Position numbers and translations under genes: made by a program. The notes beneath the pieces are model-generated. The model made no database searches, was not told the DNA's origin, and was given only the letters and a program-made list of their open reading frames with translations. 47,359 bases of DNA from positions 1-47,359 of the forward strand of contig JAFXAN010000036.1 of assembly GCA_017517035.1 (NCBI GenBank), written 5' to 3'. The DNA is from Clostridia bacterium. GTDB taxonomy: Bacteria > Bacillota > Clostridia > Oscillospirales > CAG-272. Positions 8,501-15,840 of this stretch are shown piece by piece (the first letter of the stretch is position 1; each line of letters begins with the position of its first letter).

Positions 8501-8833
8501 ATCGGGGAAAGTAACAGCTTTCAAATTAGAGCATCGACTAAAAGATAATGCCCCTATCTCTTCAACTCCATCGGGAATAATTATTTTTTCTAATGTTATA
8601 CAACCTTCAAATGCCATTGTATAAATCGATGTTACTAAATATCCGTTAATATATTTTGGTATATTCACCTCGCGATCTTTGCCGTTATATTTAAAAACAT
8701 ACGCCGTTCCATCAACGTTAAGATAGTACTCAAAATCACCGTTTGTCAGTGCAGAAGTTGAAAAAATGAATATCCCAAAAAGAATTGCCGCAGTAACAGA
8801 AACAAACATGATTTTCAAAAAAATCTTTTTCAT
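5573..8833 (-). CDS. BspA-like leucine-rich repeat surface protein with C-terminal dockerin
   Basis: A secreted protein of 1086 residues. A signal peptide (about 1-28, basic start, hydrophobic core, STSA end) leads into some thirty ~23-residue LRR_5/BspA repeats of the form IGxxAFxxCxxLxxIxIPxSVxx (about 35-890), interrupted by short stretches with DGVLYNKDKSEL or DGVYFNSDMTEL. A beta-rich domain follows (about 895-1020, ending DHFSVYVVAD). The last ~63 residues are two dockerin-type calcium loops, GDTNGDDIIDTKD and DCNGDGVLDTKD, each followed by AVLLAQ(F/Y)LAKW. The start at 8833 has GGGAGGA 7 bp upstream; codons before it lack a signal peptide. The repeats suggest binding of protein or glycan; the dockerin suggests docking to a cohesin scaffold encoded elsewhere. 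Ligand unknown. Transcribed alone from a promoter with a structured leader. Confidence 0.93.
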   Translation of the reverse strand: MKKIFLKIMFVSVTAAILFGIFIFSTSALTNGDFEYYLNVDGTAYVFKYNGKDREVNIPKYINGYLVTSIYTMAFEGCITLEKIIIPDGVEEIGALSFSRCSNLKAVTFPDGVLEIGKYAFDDCSSLRDINLPKSLKAIDKGAFSGCEKITKLLIPGGVSHIGESAFSACKSLKELVISEGVLYIGANAFNFCDSLEEVIIPKSVTYIGESAFTDKVNLINIEIPNVNIAVSDTEQQYIIKDGVYFNSDMTELIYYHPSKTDKSYSIPEGVKIISGSAFSDNEHINEVFIPEGVELIGDHAFYGCNIKSIIIPQSTISIGSRAFAHSDLENIFIRDSIQYIGYEAFYNTPFYNDDSNWESGVLYLGKYLIEVKQPQSNSSMKVREGTLIIADHAFEDSYFSQIELPNSLTHIGDFAFYESSGLWTLKIPDSVVYIGESAFFGCSSLTKISLPDSITHIGDRTFYGCTKMTAIELPNKLETIGDFAFVFCCDLTSMQIPENVTSIGEYVFEYSYDLSSVLLPESLSCIGENTFANSSITSIIIPSSVTEIGERAFGDCSKLEKVIFEGDIETIGDFAFAGCDNLSNIEFKGEIEAIGEGAFNYTNLCSIKFGTKLKSIDEKALICCGSLGDISVDENNQYYCSVDGVLYNKDKSELICYPRNKGGSFVVPDTVRSIGAHAFTFNEYLSSVTLPTSIEVINESAFLQCSALTTIELFDGVVEIGNNAFRECAALSEITIPNSVKNIGTAAFRDCIALTEISIPGSVKNIGVSAFYGCDGLTSINLMNGIEKIGAYTFSCCNNIPNIDIPVTVTEIGMGAFAGCNSLGNVFVISNKLTRIEDEVFARCSSLESIAIPNSITFIGESSFAGCTSLSTIYVTRGSYADQYFTAKGMQPMLVYMLEFSEKNITVTGRPVWDVSPDFALEVADVSPEDISAIIKNDDGEDAKLKAYDITLTENGDEAQPEGYVTVSIPVPAGFQGKSCRIYRMEEDGTVTDMQATLKDGQLAFVTDHFSVYVVADMSTSVCGDTNGDDIIDTKDAVLLAQFLAKWAVEIDPISADCNGDGVLDTKDAVLLAQYLAKWDVTLGK

Positions 8834-9010
8834 AATTTTTCCTCCCAAAATAAAAACGTGCCGCTTCACGAGCGACACGAAAAAATACATTGCTCGTTAC
8901 TGCGACATAACTTTTTATTCCACATACATAATAGCGTGCAAAAATAGAGCCTGTATTTTTATCAAAAAAAAAACACACACTATTATTTGTGGTTATTCAG
9001 TTATGTCGTA
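8834..9010 (-). promoter_or_regulatory. Structured 5' leader of the dockerin-bearing leucine-rich protein gene
   Basis: On the minus strand the transcript begins with a long imperfect hairpin: arm 9008-8974 pairs with 8938-8903, starting with 10 perfect pairs CGACATAACT/AGTTATGTCG. A second hairpin, CGTGTCGCT-cgtga-AGCGGCACG (8879-8857), is followed by TTTTTATTTT and then directly by the Shine-Dalgarno GGGAGGA. The second hairpin has the form of an intrinsic terminator placed just before the ribosome binding site. It matches no riboswitch class I know. Confidence 0.6.
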
Positions 9011-9016
9011 TTTATG

Positions 9017-9045
9017 ATTATAGCATCTTTTCCCTCTTTTGTCAA
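9017..9045 (-). promoter_or_regulatory. Promoter of the dockerin-bearing leucine-rich protein gene
   Basis: TTGACA (9045-9040), 17-bp spacer, TATAAT (9022-9017) on the minus strand, an excellent sigma-A match; start of transcription expected near 9010. Confidence 0.9.
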
Positions 9046-9087
9046 TATTTTTGCCGATTTTCGGGAAACACGGGGGATTATATCTGC

Positions 9088-9185
9088 AAACAGGAATTTG
9101 TCGAACTGTTGAAAAGGTGAATAAACGGAGATAAGGATGTATGTTTGCCTTCCCCCCACGGGAAGGCTAACGATAAATTACTGTT
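9088..9185. repeat. Repeat copy D1, 98-bp short element
   Basis: The same terminal inverted repeats (AAACAGGAATTTGTCG at 9088, CGATAAATTACTGTTT ending 9185) enclose a different, short core with a GCCTTCCC...GGGAAGGC hairpin (about 9147-9167). It shows that the ends occur with more than one core. Confidence 0.75.
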
Positions 9186-9426
9186 TGTTGAAACTATACC
9201 CCAATTCTCGCATTGCCCTACGGGTTCGACTCCACTTGGTTCCGCTCGTTTTTGACAGATCTGGGTTTATCTTCCGTTAATGCTAATAGATTCTTCGCTG
9301 CGGCTCAGAATGACGAGTTAGGGTGAAGGTGCTTCGCTCTTCCACTTGTCATCCTGAACGAAGTGAAGGATCTAGAAACGCTAAAGGATGATTTCATCAC
9401 TATCTGACAGTTCGATAAATTCCTGT
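9186..9426. repeat. Repeat copy D2, mosaic without a left end
   Basis: Directly abuts D1. Holds a reversed GTTCGACTCCACT / TTCCGCTCG module, a module starting GGGTTTATCTTCCG shared with copy E, AGATTCTTCGC...CAGAATGA, the ATCCTGAAC...GAAGGATCT hairpin, and a slightly degraded right inverted repeat (CGATAAATTCCTGTTC). With D1, the promoter and the dxs terminator it covers the gap 9046-9473. Confidence 0.75.
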
Positions 9427-9440
9427 TCATACTAACATTC

Positions 9441-9474
9441 AAAAGAGCCGAACCTACTGGTTCAGCTCTTTTTT
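9441..9474 (-). terminator. Terminator of the murJ-glycosyltransferase-dxs operon
   Basis: AAAAGAGCcGAACC pairs with GGTTCaGCTCTTTT around the loop TACT; on the minus strand the stem ends in a T-run. Confidence 0.85.
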
Positions 9475-11375
9475 CAAATATTTTTTAAGCACGCATCGGC
9501 AATATGCTTTGCCGAAACTCCCGCCACATCAAAAACAGTTTCGCCCTTTTGGGGAATAACAAAGCTTTCGTTTGGTGCAAGTATTATATGCTTATATGAA
9601 GCAAGATGTCCTTTTCTTTCAAACGCATCCGTAAGCATCATTCCGCAACCTCCTGCTCTGATCTCCTCCTCAAGCATGAGTATAAGACCGTTTTTCTTTG
9701 GCATATACGGAAGAAGCTTTTCCGCAGTCTCATCATATGGCTTCAGCTTTTCAAGAAGCACAATGCCGCATTTTTTGCCTTCCTTCTCAAGCTTCTCCTT
9801 TGCTTCCATTGCTTCAAGGACTATCCTTCCGTATGTTACAATGAGAACATCGGGCTTTTCACCTGCGGGAATATCCGAGCGCAGAGAAAGAGCTTCATTT
9901 TCCCATTTGTTTTCACCGTAAAAGGCGTTTACCACTCTTTCATCCTCTCTGCCCGAGGCATATCTGACGGCAGCAGGCTTACCGCAAATCACTGCCTCCT
10001 CAAGCGCCATCTCGAGCGTTTTTGAGGTGACGGGCGCATAAATCGTCATTCCCGGGATCTCTGAAAGGAATGCAACATCAAAAATCCCATGATGAGTTGC
10101 ACCATCAGCTCCGTTAAGTCCCGCACGGTCAATGCAGAGCGTTACGGGAAGTGACTGTAATGCTATATCATGTATAATATTGTCATACCCTCTTTGCAAA
10201 AATGTTGAATATATAGCCGCCACAGGCTTCATTCCGTTTGCGGCAAGACCTGCGGCAAATGTAAGAGCATGAGGCTCGGCAATTCCAACATCAAAGAATC
10301 TTTCTCCGTGAGCCTCCTTGAAGGGGCAAAGTCCTGTTCCGTCGCACATTGCGGCAGTGATGGCACAAATTTTTTCATCCTTTTCGGCAAGAGAAGTGAG
10401 CTTTCTTCCGAACACCTCGGAAAATGTGGGCTTATCCGAAGCCTTTTTTCCTTCGGGGGACATCGAATGATACTTGCCAGGATCGTTTTCCGCAGGCTCA
10501 TATCCTTTACCCTTTTTCGTCTTTATATGAATTACAACATTCTCGCCCTGCTCTTTTGCGTTATAAAGGGCGTTTTCCACCTGATAATAATTGTTGCCGT
10601 CAATAGGACCTATATAATAAAGTCCAAGATCCTCAAAATAGTTGCTTCTGTATACCGCATTTTTTATCGACTTTTTAACAGAGGTAACAAACCTTGAAAA
10701 AGGCTTTCCCAAAAGAGGTATCCTCGAAAGCGCCCTTCTTGTAAGGCGCTTGGTTTTAGCATATCCTCTGGATGTTCTTATCTTTGAAAGATTTTCCGCA
10801 AAATGTCCGATATTCTTTGAAATGGACATTTCATTCTCGTTGATGATTATTATCAGCTTCAGATGAGGATCGCAATTATTCAGTGCCTCATGTATCATTC
10901 CGCCCGTAAAAGCACCGTCACCGACCACCGCAATGGTAAATCTATCATTTTCGCCCTTCAGGCGGTTCGCCTCGGCAATTCCGATGGCTGCGGAGATGGA
11001 TGTGCTGCTGTGACCGGTTCCAAAGCAATCATGCTCGCTTTCTCCTCTTTTTTCAAAGCCGCTGATTCCGCCGCTCTGACGAAGAGTGGAAAAAACATCC
11101 TTTCTGCCTGTTATTATCTTATGTACATAGCTCTGATGTCCCACATCAAAAATAATACTGTCCCTCGGTGTTGTAAAAACACGGTGAAGAGCGATGGAAA
11201 GCTCCACAACTCCCAAATTTGATGCAAGATGACCGCCTGTTTTGCTGACATTTTCTATAAGAAATTCTCTTATTTCACCGGCAAGAATTTCGATATCTCC
11301 ATCGTAATTCTTGAGATCCTCAGGCGAATTTATTGACATTAATCTACCGAATTTTTCCTTTGAGTTTTCAGGCAT
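9474..11375 (-). CDS. dxs: 1-deoxy-D-xylulose-5-phosphate synthase
   Basis: Condenses pyruvate and glyceraldehyde 3-phosphate to DXP, the entry to the MEP isoprenoid pathway; also feeds thiamine and pyridoxal synthesis. The 633 residues have the expected order: N-terminal thiamine-diphosphate domain with GHQSYVHKIITGR (79-91) and the metal-binding GDGAFTGG (152-159), then the transketolase pyrimidine domain with the GIAEPHA segment, and the C-terminal domain. Start ATG at 11375 lies 6 bp after the glycosyltransferase stop. Being in one operon with murJ and a glycosyltransferase suggests supply of isoprenoid for undecaprenyl carrier, a link by inference only. Confidence 0.97.
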   Translation of the reverse strand: MPENSKEKFGRLMSINSPEDLKNYDGDIEILAGEIREFLIENVSKTGGHLASNLGVVELSIALHRVFTTPRDSIIFDVGHQSYVHKIITGRKDVFSTLRQSGGISGFEKRGESEHDCFGTGHSSTSISAAIGIAEANRLKGENDRFTIAVVGDGAFTGGMIHEALNNCDPHLKLIIIINENEMSISKNIGHFAENLSKIRTSRGYAKTKRLTRRALSRIPLLGKPFSRFVTSVKKSIKNAVYRSNYFEDLGLYYIGPIDGNNYYQVENALYNAKEQGENVVIHIKTKKGKGYEPAENDPGKYHSMSPEGKKASDKPTFSEVFGRKLTSLAEKDEKICAITAAMCDGTGLCPFKEAHGERFFDVGIAEPHALTFAAGLAANGMKPVAAIYSTFLQRGYDNIIHDIALQSLPVTLCIDRAGLNGADGATHHGIFDVAFLSEIPGMTIYAPVTSKTLEMALEEAVICGKPAAVRYASGREDERVVNAFYGENKWENEALSLRSDIPAGEKPDVLIVTYGRIVLEAMEAKEKLEKEGKKCGIVLLEKLKPYDETAEKLLPYMPKKNGLILMLEEEIRAGGCGMMLTDAFERKGHLASYKHIILAPNESFVIPQKGETVFDVAGVSAKHIADACLKNI

Positions 11376-11381
11376 ATGCCG

Positions 11382-12509
11382 TTATCCCTTCGTTCTGTGT
11401 TTTTTGCCGTATTCGGCTATATAGAGCTTTTGAAGCTCCTCTGTCATGACCGAAGCTGTAAATTTTTCGTTGAAACGCTCGTATGCTTTTTCGCTCATTT
11501 TTCTTCTGAGAGACTCATTTTCATAGAGAGTTATCATAGCTGTTGCAAGCATCTCCGCATTTTCCCTCTCAAATATAAGGCCGTTCACCCCGTCCTCCAC
11601 CATCGCAAGATTTCCTTCGCAATCGGAAGCAATGGTCGGTAGCGAAAGGCTCATGCCCTCGGAAATGGCAAGACATGATGTTTCAGACCTTGAGCAATTC
11701 ACATTCACATCTGTAATATTCATATAAGGGGCAACATCACTGCAAAATCCCGTGAAAATTATCTTATCATCCACCGAAAGATCCTTTGCAAGCGACCTCA
11801 AGCTATCCTCAAGGCTTCCCTTTCCGATGATGAGAAAACGCATATCCGGATGAACCCTCGCAGCCTCTGCTGCCGCCGCAATAAAGGTTCTGTGATCCTT
11901 CACTTCTTCAAGCCTTGCAGAGATAGTAAAAACAAAATCATCGTCGCCTATTCCCAGTCCTTTGCGAATATCCGCTTTTTCGGAATCCGCAATTCTCCTC
12001 ATCGGCTCTGTTCCGTTTATTATAACAGATATTTTTTTACTTTTCGTGCCCTGCATACGGAGTATGCGAGCGGCAATATCCGCCGTTGCGATGATGCGGT
12101 CGGAATAGTGATTATTAAGCGCTCCGAGAAGCTGCTTAAAGGGAAAAACTGTTTTATATTTGGGCGGCATCACCGCACAGTGATGTGTCTGAAATATAAG
12201 AGGAACTTTGCATTTTCTCGCCGCAATTCTTGCGGAAAATGAAGAATGAGTATGAACGATATCGGGCATCTCGGCTCTGAAGATCTCCATAAGCTCCTTT
12301 GTTGCCTCCTTTTCATAGGAAGCATCTCTGCCATGTTTCATGGAAATAACCTCATATCCCATTGCCTTGACTCTTGGGCAAAGCTCGGCACCCATCGGAA
12401 GCACGACCTTTATATCAAACACTGAGCGATCAAAATGAGCCAGGCAATTCAAGAGCAGAATGCCTGCGCCTCCGATATTGGAATCGCTCAAAACATGAAA
12501 AATCTTCAT
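11382..12509 (-). CDS. GT4-type glycosyltransferase
   Basis: A cytoplasmic or membrane-peripheral sugar transferase of 375 residues with the GT-B fold. The N-terminal domain begins MKIFHVLSDSNIGGAG, typical of GT4, and the C-terminal domain has SARLEEVKDH, the strand LIIGKGS, and the E-x7-E type donor site region (ETSCLAISEGMSLSLPTIAS) followed by GNLAMVEDGVNGLIF. The ATG overlaps the murJ stop (ATGA). The context, after the lipid II flippase and before dxs, suggests a cell-surface polymer or glycolipid, but donor and acceptor cannot be read from sequence. Confidence 0.9.
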   Translation of the reverse strand: MKIFHVLSDSNIGGAGILLLNCLAHFDRSVFDIKVVLPMGAELCPRVKAMGYEVISMKHGRDASYEKEATKELMEIFRAEMPDIVHTHSSFSARIAARKCKVPLIFQTHHCAVMPPKYKTVFPFKQLLGALNNHYSDRIIATADIAARILRMQGTKSKKISVIINGTEPMRRIADSEKADIRKGLGIGDDDFVFTISARLEEVKDHRTFIAAAAEAARVHPDMRFLIIGKGSLEDSLRSLAKDLSVDDKIIFTGFCSDVAPYMNITDVNVNCSRSETSCLAISEGMSLSLPTIASDCEGNLAMVEDGVNGLIFERENAEMLATAMITLYENESLRRKMSEKAYERFNEKFTASVMTEELQKLYIAEYGKKHRTKG

Positions 12510-14047
12510 TTCTTACTCCTTCCGATGCTAAAAAATTTGGATACCGTCATGCGTGTCATGCTCTCACCCAAAGCCAAGCAAATCACAAAATAGACTATTG
12601 CGCCGACAAAGACGCAGATCACCGTTCCAAAAAATCCGCTGAATTTTTGAGAAAGGAAAAATACCGATGCGCCCATCGCCAAAGAGGAAAGAAGCATGAT
12701 AAGGATCTGAATAATATCGCTCCATGCAAGAATTTTGTCTCCGCCGATATAGCGCAAAGCAATATTAAGTACTGCATTAACGAGGACTGCAAGTGCCGAC
12801 GAAAGTGCGATTCCGCCGATGCCCATTTTCCCCGAAAGCAATAACACAAAAACAAAATTAAACACAATGGAAATCAGTGCCGTAAGCATTGGGGGAAGAG
12901 TTTTTTGCTCTGCAAAAAATTTCTTTGTGGAGACCTCGTTCAGCGCATAAAACGGCATTCCCAGCGAGAAAAAGCGAAGAGCCTCTGCGGTCATTTTTGC
13001 ATCAAGTGCGTTAAATTCGCCTCTTTGGTATATTACGGTAACAATAGGCTCCGAAAGCACCCAGATCCCTACCGTAATAGGCAAAATTATAAGCATCAAA
13101 GACCTCACCGAAGTCCTTGTGAGCCTTGCTTCCTCCGCCGCATCACCTTCCGCCTTCGCCTTTGAAAAATAAGGAAAGAGCAGATTTGTCGCCACGAAGG
13201 TGAAGACCCCAACGATTATGAGATAAAGTCTGTTTGCATATCCCATTGCTGATATTCCACCTTCAATAGAGGAAGAAAAACGGGTGTTTATAAGGTTGCA
13301 AAAGGGCTGTACCCATGAGCTTATGAGAATGGGAAGTGCCATTGCAAATGACTTTTTTATATAGGGAGAACGGAAATCGGTTTTAAGAGTAAATCTGAAT
13401 CCGTTCTTCAGAGTTGCGGGGAGCTGGATGAATGCCTGTACTGCCCAACCGATAAGCATTGCAAATGCAAGTCCAAAAATACCGAATGTCTCGTTGAAAA
13501 GCAGAAAATAAAGCACCATCACAAGGTTTGAAACGAGACTTATAAGAGCGGGAAGAAGGAAATTGCCAAATGATTGCAAAAATCCCACAAAGGAAAATGC
13601 AAGCCCCGTGAATATTATCATCGGAAACATGATCCTTGAAAGAGATGCCGCAAGAGAAGCAGTATCATCCGGAACATCGGGAGCAAGAAGTCCCACCAGC
13701 GCCCCCGAAAAGACAACACCGATAATCGTTATTACTGTCGTTATGATCAGAATAATATTTACATAGCTTGAAGCAAAATCAAGAGCTTCCCTCTTGCTTT
13801 TTTTGACGAGTATTTCGTTAAAGATCGGGATGAATGAAGCGGTAATAACACCGCCTATAACAAAATCAAATATTATGAGAGGCAGCCTTGAAGCAGTATC
13901 ATAAGCCACCGCTGCCGAGGTTGTACCATATGATGCAGCAAGAAGAATATCACGCAGCATTCCGAGGAGCTTTGCCGAGAGGGTGATCACGACCATAATG
14001 AGTGCGGTCTTCATCATTCCGCCGTTCTTTTTTTCATTCGGATTCAC
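12506..14047 (-). CDS. murJ: Lipid II flippase MurJ (MviN family)
   Basis: Integral membrane protein of 513 residues from a GTG start; the family moves lipid II across the membrane for peptidoglycan synthesis. About 14 hydrophobic segments are visible, with the conserved N-terminal KLLGMLRDILLAASYG and the DTASRLPLIIFDFVIGG region. The GTG at 14047 is preferred over upstream ATG codons because GAGGGGGGAT lies 6 bp before it and the upstream codons would extend into the promoter. First gene of the operon with the glycosyltransferase and dxs. MOP-family exporters look alike, but length and N-terminal motif favour MurJ. Confidence 0.93.
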   Translation of the reverse strand: MNPNEKKNGGMMKTALIMVVITLSAKLLGMLRDILLAASYGTTSAAVAYDTASRLPLIIFDFVIGGVITASFIPIFNEILVKKSKREALDFASSYVNIILIITTVITIIGVVFSGALVGLLAPDVPDDTASLAASLSRIMFPMIIFTGLAFSFVGFLQSFGNFLLPALISLVSNLVMVLYFLLFNETFGIFGLAFAMLIGWAVQAFIQLPATLKNGFRFTLKTDFRSPYIKKSFAMALPILISSWVQPFCNLINTRFSSSIEGGISAMGYANRLYLIIVGVFTFVATNLLFPYFSKAKAEGDAAEEARLTRTSVRSLMLIILPITVGIWVLSEPIVTVIYQRGEFNALDAKMTAEALRFFSLGMPFYALNEVSTKKFFAEQKTLPPMLTALISIVFNFVFVLLLSGKMGIGGIALSSALAVLVNAVLNIALRYIGGDKILAWSDIIQILIMLLSSLAMGASVFFLSQKFSGFFGTVICVFVGAIVYFVICLALGESMTRMTVSKFFSIGRSKK

Positions 14048-14081
14048 ATTATCCCCCCTCAAAACATAATTATACATATTA

Positions 14082-14110
14082 ATTATAGCACAAAAATGCT
14101 TCAATGTAAA
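14082..14110 (-). promoter_or_regulatory. Promoter of murJ-glycosyltransferase-dxs
   Basis: TTTACA (14110-14105), 17-bp spacer, TATAAT (14087-14082) on the minus strand, with TG one base ahead of the -10 (extended -10). Confidence 0.8.
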
Positions 14111-14189
14111 GCAATTTGCAAAAATTCATTTTCTTCGGAATGACAAAAAGCCACCCACATATGACTTTTTTCAGTTAGTTTGATTTTTC

Positions 14190-14392
14190 AAACAGTAATC
14201 TATCGGTGAGTTATAAATGGCAGTTGTGGGTTTATCCTCCGTTAATGCTAATAGATTCTTCGCTACGCTCAGAATGACAAGTTAGGATGAAGGTGCTCAA
14301 TTCCCACACTCGTCATCCTGAACGAAGTGAAGGATCTATGAACGCTAAAGGATGATTTCACCACTATTTGACTGTTAGATAAATTACTGTTT
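14190..14392 (+). repeat. Repeat copy E, 203 bp
   Basis: Bounded by AAACAGTAATCTATCG at 14190 and its inverted partner ending at 14392. It lacks the GC-rich hairpins of the long form and instead carries the GGGTTTATCCTCCG module, AGATTCTTCGCTACGCT...AGAATGA and the ATCCTGAAC...GAAGGATCT hairpin. It lies between the murJ promoter and the carboxypeptidase terminator and fills most of the gap 14111-14466. Confidence 0.85.
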
Positions 14393-14416
14393 TAACAACT
14401 GTTTCCAAGAAAATAT

Positions 14417-14443
14417 AGAGCCTTCTCCGATGGAGAAGGCTCT
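14417..14443 (-). terminator. Terminator of the D,D-carboxypeptidase gene
   Basis: A 12-13 bp stem TAGAGCCTTCTCC / GGAGAAGGCTCTA with a 1-3 base loop; the following T-run on the minus strand is short (TATATTTTC). Confidence 0.7.
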
Positions 14444-14466
14444 ATGTTTGACAAGATATAAAATTT

Positions 14467-15705
14467 TTAGTTAAAAATTTCTTTATAGATATTTATACAA
14501 TCGAAAACAGGATCGTACTGTCCGGGAGCGTGCGCCGTAACAAGAACATATTCCTTTCCCGTGGAATTAACCCTTGCAAGACTTGCAAGACAATGAAGTC
14601 CCTCATTTGTAAATCCTGTTTTTCCTCCGAGAACGGTGGCACTTCCCGATTCATCCCCTGCCATTCGGGAGAACATCGTGCTTGTCAGCAGAAGCCCTTC
14701 CGGATGATATGAGGTCGATTCCGTTGTGTACTGGTATGTACAAAGAATCTTTTTGCATTCCTCGATCTGAAGTGCATATTGCAGGATCATTGCCATCTCA
14801 TGAGGAGTGCTGTAATGATCGTTATCATGAAGTCCGCTGGGGTTCTTGAAATGGGTATTGGAAAGCCCCATCTGAAGCACCTTTTTGTTCATCATATCAA
14901 CAAATCCTTCAATAGAACCGCCAATATGAACTGCAAGCGCATCAGTGGCGTCTCCGCCCGATGGCAAAATTGCACCGTAAAGAAGGTCTCTTACCGTTAT
15001 CTCCTCACCCACAGAAAATCCCGCAACCGATGCCCCTGCAATAAACAGAGGATCTGTGATAGCGGCAGTCATAGTAAATGTATCATCAAGATCCTTGCAG
15101 TTTTCATATGCTACGATAAGCGTCATGATCTTCGTCATTGAAGCAGGATAGATCGTTGCATCGGGATTCTTCTCGGCAACCACCATGTTGCTTGAAAGAT
15201 CAATAAGTATAGCATAATCTGATGCGATCTTCGAGCCAAGCTCTATGACATTCGGGCTTTTGCTTGCATATGTAACAACGATTTTTCTGTCATTCTCATC
15301 ATTTTCTCCAATGTTCTCACCATCGGGTACATTATTATTCAATGCTCCCGTTTCAGGAATATCGGCTCCTGCATCCAAAGCACCGCTGCGGCTATTGGCA
15401 ACGGTGCAGATAATCCCCACAGCTATCATAATCACAAGCAGAATAGCAAACAAGGGAACCCAACTGAACGGCTCACCTCCATATGTCTGCTGTGGAACAG
15501 GTCTTCTCATTCCTTGATTCTGTCCCATTTGCCTTTGCATATTCATCGGACGGGGGCCTCCTTGAACCGGTCTTCTGTCACCGCTCGGTCCCGAGCGATT
15601 CATCTCGCTCCTTTGCATATTGCCCTGATTCATGCTTGTTCTGTTATATCCATTATTTGGCGGATACTGTCCCCTGTTATTGTTATTGTTATAGTTATTA
15701 TTCAT
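14467..15705 (-). CDS. Membrane-anchored D-alanyl-D-alanine carboxypeptidase (peptidase S11)
   Basis: Trims the terminal D-Ala of peptidoglycan stem peptides. The 412 residues start with a cytoplasmic tail of ~78 residues very rich in Asn, Gln, Met, Arg and Pro, then one membrane segment (81-103), a linker, and an extracellular S11 domain with SMTK (189-192, the SxxK nucleophile), SGGDA (249-253) where the SxN motif is expected, and KTG (362-364). Gly replaces Asn in SxN. Most S11 enzymes have a cleaved signal peptide and a C-terminal amphipathic anchor; here anchoring is N-terminal and there is no such C-terminal helix. An AGGTGG lies 12 bp before the ATG, a long spacing. It is a single-gene unit. 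Confidence 0.92.
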   Translation of the reverse strand: MNNNYNNNNNRGQYPPNNGYNRTSMNQGNMQRSEMNRSGPSGDRRPVQGGPRPMNMQRQMGQNQGMRRPVPQQTYGGEPFSWVPLFAILLVIMIAVGIICTVANSRSGALDAGADIPETGALNNNVPDGENIGENDENDRKIVVTYASKSPNVIELGSKIASDYAILIDLSSNMVVAEKNPDATIYPASMTKIMTLIVAYENCKDLDDTFTMTAAITDPLFIAGASVAGFSVGEEITVRDLLYGAILPSGGDATDALAVHIGGSIEGFVDMMNKKVLQMGLSNTHFKNPSGLHDNDHYSTPHEMAMILQYALQIEECKKILCTYQYTTESTSYHPEGLLLTSTMFSRMAGDESGSATVLGGKTGFTNEGLHCLASLARVNSTGKEYVLVTAHAPGQYDPVFDCINIYKEIFN

Positions 15706-15743
15706 CTTAATTTTAAACCACCTGTTTTTTCTTGCTCGCTAAT

Positions 15744-15771
15744 AGTATATCATACTTTTGACGAAAAGTAT
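15744..15771 (-). promoter_or_regulatory. Possible promoter and operator of the carboxypeptidase gene
   Basis: TATACT (15749-15744, minus strand) could be the -10. Where a -35 should lie there is instead an inverted repeat, ATACTTTT-gacg-AAAAGTAT (15752-15771), which could be an activator or repressor site. No good -35 is seen. Confidence 0.35.
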
Positions 15772-15840
15772 ATCACATTTTAGTGAATTTTACAAAAAAA
15801 TTTAATTTTTTTCGCAAAAATCAGGCGATTTATGTAAAAA

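Noticed and set aside
5573..8833. Tandem DNA repeat or recent gene duplication within the leucine-rich protein gene
   Set aside because: The repeats are at protein level (about 23 residues) and their DNA has diverged; this is normal for the family.
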